Below are positions 58,714 to 64,000 of a DNA stretch of 64,000 nt, one piece after another. Below the pieces are notes generated by a model. The model made no database searches, was not told the origin of the DNA, and worked only from the letters and a program-made list of their open reading frames with translations. This stretch comes from Nocardioides daphniae (GTDB taxonomy: Bacteria > Actinomycetota > Actinomycetes > Propionibacteriales > Nocardioidaceae), in NCBI RefSeq assembly GCF_004777465.1, contig NZ_CP038462.1:930001-994000 (forward strand), read 5' to 3'. The position numbers and the translations under genes are program-made. Each line of letters starts with the position of its first letter. Positions within the stretch are counted from its first letter, which is position 1.

Positions 58714-60303
58714 TCAGGGCAGCAGCCGCGACCAGGCCGTGCGCAGCAGCTGACGGCGTACGGCCCCCTGGGCGCCCAGGGCGGAGCGCGCGGCGTTCCA
58801 CCCGCAGGCACCGTGGACGCCGCCGCCGGGGTGCGCCGACGCGCCCGCCAGGTAGAGCCCCGGCACCGGCGTCTCCGGGCGCCCGGTGCCGTTGGCGGGC
58901 CGGAAGACCAGCTGCTGGTGCAGGTGGGCGGTGCCGCCGTTGATGGCGCCGTTGACCAAGTTGCTGTTGGCAGTCTGCAGGTCAGCCGGACGCTGCACGT
59001 GCTCGGCCAGCACCCGGTCGGAGAAGCCGGGAGCCGCCTCCTCGATCACGCGGCGCATCGCCTCCGCGCTCGCCTCGACCCCGGCCTCGTCCCGGGCCAG
59101 GTCGTGGGAGAGGTGGCTGTAGGCCCAGACGCTCTCGGTGCCGGCGGGGGAGCGAGTGGCGTCAGCCGTCGTCATCTGCCCGAGCAGCACGAACGGGTCG
59201 CGCGAGACCCGCCCGGTCGCCATCGAGGCGGCGTGGTCGACGAAGCCGTGGCGCCCCACGCCCAGGTGCACGGTGCCGGCGCCGACGGCCTCCGGCGAGC
59301 GCCACGGGACAGGCCCGTCGAGCGCCCAGTTGAGCTTGAGGGTGGGGTGGTCCCACTGGAAGCGCGACAGGGCCCGGACGTACGACTCGGGCAGGTGCTC
59401 GTGGCCCACCAGCCGGTGGAAGAGGGTCGGCGCGTCGACGTCGGCGAGCACGGCGCGGCGGGCGGCGATCCGCTCACCGTCAGCCAGGCGTACGCCGACC
59501 GCACGGCCGTGGCGCACCTCCACGGCCTCGACCCGGACGCCCGTACGCACGCTCCCACCCGCCGCGGTGAAGCGCGCGGCCATCGCGTCCGCCAGAGACT
59601 GCGCACCACCGCGCGGGGTGGGGAAGCCGACGTCCTGGGCGAGCATGCTCATCAGCCAGCCGAAGAGGCCGCTGCCGGCGGAGTCCGGGGGCAGGTCTGA
59701 GTGCATGGCGTTGCCGGTCAGCAGCGCCCGCGGGCCCTCGCCGGCGAACCGCTCGTCGCCGAGCCGGGTCACCGGCAGCAGGGCAAGGCGTACGAACTCG
59801 AGCATGCCCTCGGTGCCGAGCCGGCGCACCAGCCGCGCCCCGGCCTTCACCGGCGGGATCGGGGTGAAGAGCGCATCGAGCAGCGGCTCCTTCACCTGGT
59901 CCCACTGGGCGACCATCGTCAGCCAGGCGTCGCCGTCGCCGGCGGCCTGGTCGTCGAGGGCGGCAGCCGTCGCCTCCGCGTTCCGCTCGATCGCGGTGGC
60001 GCTGCCGTCGGGGAAGACGTGGGTGACCACGCGTGGTGCCTGCTCCCAGGCCAGCCCGTGGTGCTCCAGGTGGAGGTCACGGATCACCGGCGAGGCAGCG
60101 GCCAGCGGGTAGAACGCGCTGAAGAGGTCGTTGCGGAAGCCCGGCGCGGTGACCTCGGCGGTCCGCACCGCCCCGCCGACGGTCTCGTTGGCCTCGACCA
60201 GGACCACGCTCCACCCGGCGTCGGCCAGGGCGTTGGCGGCCACCAGGCCGTTGGGTCCGGCCCCGACGACGACCGCGTCGGCGCTGCTGGGCGTGGGGGT
60301 CAT
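58714..60303 (-). CDS. FAD-dependent oxidoreductase, phytoene desaturase-like
   Basis: This 529-residue flavoprotein starts with the dinucleotide-binding motif VVVGAGPNGLVAANALADAGWSVVLVEA, then GGAVRTAEVTAPGFRNDLFSAFYPLA. The C-terminal FAD motif is present as PVPGLYLAGASAHPGGGVHGACGWNAARSAL. It belongs to the CrtI/PYROXD2-like group. The true substrate is not clear: it has no carotenoid genes nearby. Convergent with the SRPBCC gene. Confidence 0.88.
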   Translation of the reverse strand: MTPTPSSADAVVVGAGPNGLVAANALADAGWSVVLVEANETVGGAVRTAEVTAPGFRNDLFSAFYPLAAASPVIRDLHLEHHGLAWEQAPRVVTHVFPDGSATAIERNAEATAAALDDQAAGDGDAWLTMVAQWDQVKEPLLDALFTPIPPVKAGARLVRRLGTEGMLEFVRLALLPVTRLGDERFAGEGPRALLTGNAMHSDLPPDSAGSGLFGWLMSMLAQDVGFPTPRGGAQSLADAMAARFTAAGGSVRTGVRVEAVEVRHGRAVGVRLADGERIAARRAVLADVDAPTLFHRLVGHEHLPESYVRALSRFQWDHPTLKLNWALDGPVPWRSPEAVGAGTVHLGVGRHGFVDHAASMATGRVSRDPFVLLGQMTTADATRSPAGTESVWAYSHLSHDLARDEAGVEASAEAMRRVIEEAAPGFSDRVLAEHVQRPADLQTANSNLVNGAINGGTAHLHQQLVFRPANGTGRPETPVPGLYLAGASAHPGGGVHGACGWNAARSALGAQGAVRRQLLRTAWSRLLP

Positions 60304-60364
60304 GGGCTCTCCGGAGGTCGGGGCGGGGACGGGCGGACCACGTCAATCTGCAGGTCAGTCTGGC

Positions 60365-60667
60365 TCAGTCTCCCGGCCACTCGCCGGTCCAGCGCTCGAA
60401 GGCGCGCGCACCACCGCGGTTGATCAGGGCGCGGACGACCGTGAAGATCGCGCCCTGCACGGCCGCGGCGGCGATGATCTTGGGCAGGTGGTGCTCCGAC
60501 TGCAGCGGCGTCGGCGGGTCCTCGGAGACCGGGTCGACCGCGGCCCAGACGCGTTGGAAGATCTGGGCGGCCACGATGCCGCCGAGCATGGAGGCGACCA
60601 GCCCCCACGGTCGGTAGAGGATCTTGGCCGACTTGCTGGTCTGCTTCTCGGCGCGGGCGGTGCTCAT
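60365..60667 (-). CDS. DUF4235 membrane protein
   Basis: This 100-residue protein has two membrane helices (YRPWGLVASMLGGIVAAQIFQRVW and LPKIIAAAAVQGAIFTVVRALI), a Pro-rich loop between them, and the end GARAFERWTGEWPGD, all typical of the actinobacterial DUF4235 family. ATG 60667 follows GGAGGCACGC. Function unknown. Confidence 0.85.
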   Translation of the reverse strand: MSTARAEKQTSKSAKILYRPWGLVASMLGGIVAAQIFQRVWAAVDPVSEDPPTPLQSEHHLPKIIAAAAVQGAIFTVVRALINRGGARAFERWTGEWPGD

Positions 60668-60796
60668 GCGTGCCTCCGAAAGGTCGGGGAGTGGGCGGGT
60701 CGAGAGGGTGCGTCCGGCCGGTGGCCGGCTCCCTTGCCCGTTCCCCACTCGCCCCCAAGTCATGCCACCCTGCCGGATGAGCTGTCCCGAGATGCG

Positions 60797-60836
60797 CGAC
60801 GGCCGGTGGCGTGCGGATGCACACCACCGGCCGTCG
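60797..60836 (-). terminator. 13-base stem-loop downstream of fahA
   Basis: CGACGGCCGGTGG (60797-60809) pairs perfectly with 60824-60836 around a 14-base loop. It lies 48 bases after the end of the leftward homogentisate operon and is a likely terminator. Confidence 0.65.
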
Positions 60837-60883
60837 TGCCGGGCTCGGGGCCATGGGGGTTGCCCCGAGAGACCGAGCCTGGG

Positions 60884-62071
60884 TCAGCGCGCGGGCAGGA
60901 TCCGCCCGGTGCACTCGCCGAAGCCGATCCGGTGGCCGTTGGCCCCCGGAGCGGTGGCGGTCAGGGTGATCTCGTCGCCGTCGAGCAGGAACGTGCGCTC
61001 CTCGCCGTTGACGGTGATGGGCTCCGCGCCGCCCCAGGTCAGCTCGATGAAGGCGCCGCGCTGGTCCTTCTCCGGGCCGGAGATGGTGCCCGACGCATAG
61101 ACGTCACCGGTGCGGGTGGGGGCGCCGTTGACCGTGGTGTGGGCCAGCATCTGCGCGGGCGACCAGTACATCTCCGCGTACGGGGGACGGGTCACGGTCT
61201 GGCCGTTCCAGGCGACCTCGAGGTCGACGTCGAGGCCCCACGGCTGCTTCATCTGCAGGTAGGACAGGACCTGGGGGTCCTGGTCGGGGACGCTGACCTT
61301 GGCCTCCTGCAGCGCGAGCATCGGGATGACCCACGCCGAGATGGTCGAGGCGAACGACTTGCCGAGGTTGGGGCCGAGCGGGACGTACTCCCAGGCCTGG
61401 ATGTCGCGGGCCGACCAGTCGTTGAAGAGCACCGCGCCGAAGATGTGCTGCTCTGCCTCGTCGGCGGCGATCTGGGTGCCCATCGCGTTGCCGGTGCCGA
61501 CGATGAAGCCGAGCTCGGCCTCGATGTCGAGGCGCACCGACGGTCCGAAGACCGGCTCGGGGTCCTGCGGGCCCTTGCGTTGGCCCTGCGGGCGGACGAT
61601 GTCGGTGCCCGAGACCACGATGGAGGCGGAGCGGCCGTGGTAGCCGACCGGCAGGTGCTTCCAGTTCGGCATCAACGGGTCCGGGTTGTCCGGGCGGAAG
61701 AGTCGACCGAGGTTGGAGGCGTGGTGCTCGGAGGCGTAGAAGTCGACGTAGTCGGCGACCTCGACCGGCAGGTGCATGGTCACGTCGGTCAGCGAGTGGA
61801 TCGCCTCGTGCGGCACGTCGCCGCGCAGGGCCTCGCCGATCGCGGCCCGCACCTCGACCCAGCGGGCACGGCCCTGGGCCATGAACGGGTTGAGGGTGGA
61901 GGCCTCGAAGACCGCGTTGTCGCCGTCGGTGCCGAGCAGCAGCCCCAGGTCGATCGCGTGGTTGTCGAGGCGGGTGGCCACGCGCGGGGCGGAGCCGTCG
62001 ACGCTGTAGACGCCGTAGGGGAGGTTGTCGAGCCCGAAGAGGGAGTCCTCGGGGACGCTGAGCGCGGTCAT
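60884..62071 (-). CDS. fahA: fumarylacetoacetase
   Basis: FAH hydrolyses 4-fumarylacetoacetate to fumarate and acetoacetate, the last step of tyrosine breakdown. The 395-residue protein has the N-terminal SH3-like domain (FGLDNLPYGVYS) and the catalytic domain with YVDFYASEHHASNLGRLFR, LPVGYHGRSASIVVSG, ELGFIVGTGN and VLFNDWSARDIQAWEYVPLGP, which hold the metal ligands and the His-Glu pair. ATG 62071 overlaps the stop of the preceding gene (ATGA). It is the last gene of the operon in this window. Confidence 0.95.
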   Translation of the reverse strand: MTALSVPEDSLFGLDNLPYGVYSVDGSAPRVATRLDNHAIDLGLLLGTDGDNAVFEASTLNPFMAQGRARWVEVRAAIGEALRGDVPHEAIHSLTDVTMHLPVEVADYVDFYASEHHASNLGRLFRPDNPDPLMPNWKHLPVGYHGRSASIVVSGTDIVRPQGQRKGPQDPEPVFGPSVRLDIEAELGFIVGTGNAMGTQIAADEAEQHIFGAVLFNDWSARDIQAWEYVPLGPNLGKSFASTISAWVIPMLALQEAKVSVPDQDPQVLSYLQMKQPWGLDVDLEVAWNGQTVTRPPYAEMYWSPAQMLAHTTVNGAPTRTGDVYASGTISGPEKDQRGAFIELTWGGAEPITVNGEERTFLLDGDEITLTATAPGANGHRIGFGECTGRILPAR

Positions 62072-62949
62072 TCGTCGTTTCCTTCGAAAGGGTTGAGGTC
62101 GAGCGTGAGGAGGCCGAGGTCGGCCATCTCGTCGTGTGGCTCGACGATCGAGCAGGTGCCGAAGCTGCGGAAGGCTGCCCGGACCTCGCCGCCGCGGGCG
62201 GCAGCCGCACGTACGCGGGTGGTCACCGCCTCAGGGTCGCGCTCGGCGAGCGCCTGGACGACCTCGTCGGTGCCGGCGCCGCGCTGGGCGGCGTCGACGG
62301 CGGCGAGCAGGTTGAGGAAGCCGTGCTGCTCGAAGCCGGTGCTCGGGTCGGTGTTGCGCAGCGCGTGGTGCAGGCCGGCGGTGGCCTTGAACGGCACCCC
62401 CGCCTCCACCAGCGTCGACACAGCCTCGCCGAGCTCGCGCTCGTCGGGGTAGAGGTCGGCACGGATGCCGCCGGTGCGCAGCTTGGCCAGGTAGGGCGTG
62501 CCGGCCAGGGCCTTCACGATCGCCGGGCGACGGTCGTCGCGGGGGAGCTCGACGAAGACCTCGATGCCGTCGCGCCCAGCCAGGGCCTCGGCCAGGGCGG
62601 GGACCACCGCGTCGGGCTCGACGCCCTCGGGCACCACGACCTCCAGGGCCGCGACCACGACACCGCCGATCGCGTCGGCCGTGGCCAGCACGGAGCTGAC
62701 CTCGCCCGGCGAGGGCACCGTCACCGCGACCTCGAAGCGCTCGTCGGCGTCCACCAGGTCGGCCAGCTGCGGCAGGGCCGCGGCCGACACGATGAACGGA
62801 CCGACCAGGCCCGCGTGCCCGCTCGCCAGGTGCTCGCGGTGGGCCGGCACGGCCGACTCCAGCGCGAGGTTGCCGGGAGGGAAGATCGCCGCGTCGTCGC
62901 AGAAGCCGGTGAGCAGGCTGCGTACGTCAGGATCGGTGGACAGGGTCAC
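62068..62949 (-). CDS. uncharacterised protein in the homogentisate operon
   Basis: This is a 293-residue soluble protein between homogentisate dioxygenase and fumarylacetoacetase, overlapping both by four bases. Sequences include LLTGFCDDAAIFPPGNLALESAV, GLVGPFIVSAAALPQLADLV, PYLAKLRTGGIRADLYPDERELGEAVSTLVEAGVPFKATAGLHHALRN and HGFLNLLAAVDAAQRG. Alternating strands and helices suggest a TIM-barrel-like fold. I do not recognise a characterised family. The coupling implies a role in the same pathway, for example the maleylacetoacetate isomerase step, which is otherwise missing here. That is inference. The start is GTG 62949. Confidence 0.8.
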   Translation of the reverse strand: MTLSTDPDVRSLLTGFCDDAAIFPPGNLALESAVPAHREHLASGHAGLVGPFIVSAAALPQLADLVDADERFEVAVTVPSPGEVSSVLATADAIGGVVVAALEVVVPEGVEPDAVVPALAEALAGRDGIEVFVELPRDDRRPAIVKALAGTPYLAKLRTGGIRADLYPDERELGEAVSTLVEAGVPFKATAGLHHALRNTDPSTGFEQHGFLNLLAAVDAAQRGAGTDEVVQALAERDPEAVTTRVRAAAARGGEVRAAFRSFGTCSIVEPHDEMADLGLLTLDLNPFEGNDE

Positions 62950-64000
62950 TTGGTGCCGCCCGACTGGCCGCCGTTCCACGAGTACGTGTAGACGCCGTCG
63001 TCGGTCGCGCGACCGGCCTCACCGAGGTCGAGCGGACGGAACGTGTCGACCATGACGGCGAGCTCGTCGAAGAACTCGGCGCCGATCGAATGCTCGTACG
63101 CGCCCGGCTGCGGGCCGTGCGGGTGACCGCCCGGGTGCAGGCTGATCGAGCCCTGGCCGATGCCCGAGCCCTTGCGGGCCTCGTAGTCGCCACCCACGTA
63201 GAACATGACCTCGTCGGAGTCCACGTTGGAGTGGTAGTAGGGCACCGGGATCGCCAGCGGGTGGTAGTCGACCTTGCGTGGCACGAAGTTGCAGATCACG
63301 AAGTTGTGGCCCTCGAAGACCTGGTGCGCCGGCGGCGGCTGGTGGACCCGGCCGGTGATCGGCTCGTAGTCGGAGATGTTGAAGGCGTACGGGTAGAGGC
63401 AGCCGTCCCAGCCCACCACGTCGAAGGGGTGGTGCGGCAGCGTGTGCACCGACCCGGCGATGCCCGACGGGCCCGGGCCGCGATGCTTGATGAAGACGTC
63501 GACGTTTTCGCCCTTGACGACGCGCGGGGCCGACGGGCCGCGCAGGTCACGCTCGCAGTAGGGCGCGTGCTCGAGGAGCTGGCCGTACTTGGAGAGGAAC
63601 CGCTTCGGCGGGCCGATGTGGCTGTTGGCCTCGATCACGTAGATCCGGGTCGGGCCCTTCGGGACGACCCGGAAGGTGGTCGCGCGGGGCACGATCACGT
63701 AGTCGCCCTGGCCCGCCTCGATGTCGCCGAAGACGGTCTCGACGACCGCCTCGCCGTCCTCGAGGTAGAGGCACTCGTCACCGATCGCGTTGCGGTAGTA
63801 CGGGCTGGTCTCGGTGGCGAGCACGTAGGACAGGCGGACGTCGGCGTTGCCGAGCAGCAGCCGGCGACCGGTCACCGCGTCGACGCCCTCACCCGGCGCG
63901 GCGTCGGGGAAGAGCTGGTGGGTCGAGAGGTGGATCGGTCGCAGCGGGTGGTTCGGGACCAGCGACAGGTCGCCGATCTCCCACTCGCGCACCTCAGCCA
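62946..64000 (-). CDS. hmgA: homogentisate 1,2-dioxygenase (partial at window edge)
   Basis: HGD opens the ring of homogentisate to maleylacetoacetate with Fe(II) and O2. About 350 C-terminal residues are present. The region GPGPSGIAGSVHTLPHHPFDVVGWDGCLYPYAFNISDYEPITGRVHQPPP contains the His segment of the active site. The iron ligands follow in YYHSNVDSDEVMFYVGG and SISLHPGGHPHGPQPG. The N-terminal quarter lies beyond the right edge, since the frame stays open there; GTG 63992 is an internal codon rather than the true start. The stop overlaps the next gene. Confidence 0.93.
   Translation of the reverse strand, partial: AEVREWEIGDLSLVPNHPLRPIHLSTHQLFPDAAPGEGVDAVTGRRLLLGNADVRLSYVLATETSPYYRNAIGDECLYLEDGEAVVETVFGDIEAGQGDYVIVPRATTFRVVPKGPTRIYVIEANSHIGPPKRFLSKYGQLLEHAPYCERDLRGPSAPRVVKGENVDVFIKHRGPGPSGIAGSVHTLPHHPFDVVGWDGCLYPYAFNISDYEPITGRVHQPPPAHQVFEGHNFVICNFVPRKVDYHPLAIPVPYYHSNVDSDEVMFYVGGDYEARKGSGIGQGSISLHPGGHPHGPQPGAYEHSIGAEFFDELAVMVDTFRPLDLGEAGRATDDGVYTYSWNGGQSGGTK

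Noticed and set aside
1..64000. CRISPR arrays, rRNA or tRNA genes
   Set aside because: No regularly spaced direct repeats and no tRNA or rRNA-like sequences were noticed on reading both strands. A tRNAscan or CRISPR finder run would settle this.

Overview
The window comes from the chromosome of a high-GC actinobacterium, most likely a member of the Nocardioidaceae (Nocardioides-like). The evidence is pervasive G/C third codon positions, many GTG starts, 1-4 base stop/start overlaps, the diaminopimelate route to lysine (dapD, dapE), a 1,600-residue NAD-glutamate dehydrogenase, an actinobacterial translational T-box on ileS, Ku with a split LigD, and a DtxR/IdeR-type iron box. I saw no rRNA, tRNA or CRISPR.

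Layout. 1-2,772: iron-siderophore ABC importer (two permeases and a binding lipoprotein) behind an iron box. 2,849-6,264: cell-wall enzyme, dapD, two small membrane proteins, a DinB protein. 6,371-9,894: T-box and ileS. 9,902-13,104: three adjacent uncharacterised membrane proteins, two of them paralogous. 13,248-19,597: dapE, LOG family, DivIVA-like, PaaX-like, DUF3117, pepA, methyltransferase. 19,897-22,447: ECF sigma factor, zinc anti-sigma factor and HtrA protease in one overlapping operon. 22,480-24,751: BldC-like regulator, then CpaB-like and TadZ/CpaE-like pilus proteins. 24,714-28,847: a cupredoxin-like lipoprotein and membrane protein, a WS/DGAT-like acyltransferase and small proteins. 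28,918-36,749: glutamate dehydrogenase, then divergent Ku and ligase/polymerase genes for end joining. 36,769-39,590: an Alg13/Alg14-like pair and two LuxR-type regulators. 39,829-55,833: a Tad/Flp pilus operon interrupted by a mobile element. 55,921-60,667: small stress or redox proteins. 60,884-64,000: homogentisate branch of tyrosine catabolism.

The most interesting object is an 11.33 kb integrated element (41,780-53,112) that splits tadB. Removing it between two GC dinucleotides restores a continuous 283-residue TadB frame exactly. The outer element sequences form an imperfect palindrome, as expected for attP of a large serine integrase. The element encodes that integrase, an XRE regulator, a primase-polymerase/helicase, a second serine recombinase behind a LexA-like box, and a leftward operon with an HK97-type major capsid protein and a zinc-binding, small-terminase-like protein. 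I see no portal, large terminase, protease or tail genes. This is the expected content of a capsid-encoding phage satellite, integrated in a pilus gene that could itself serve as a phage receptor.

At least seven genes carry single-base frame breaks inside otherwise well-conserved proteins (fecCD, DinB, pepA with three, the cupredoxin-like lipoprotein, ligD polymerase, the 11.4 kb membrane gene, the hemerythrin gene). Several lie in G/C runs, so uncorrected sequencing indels are the simplest explanation.
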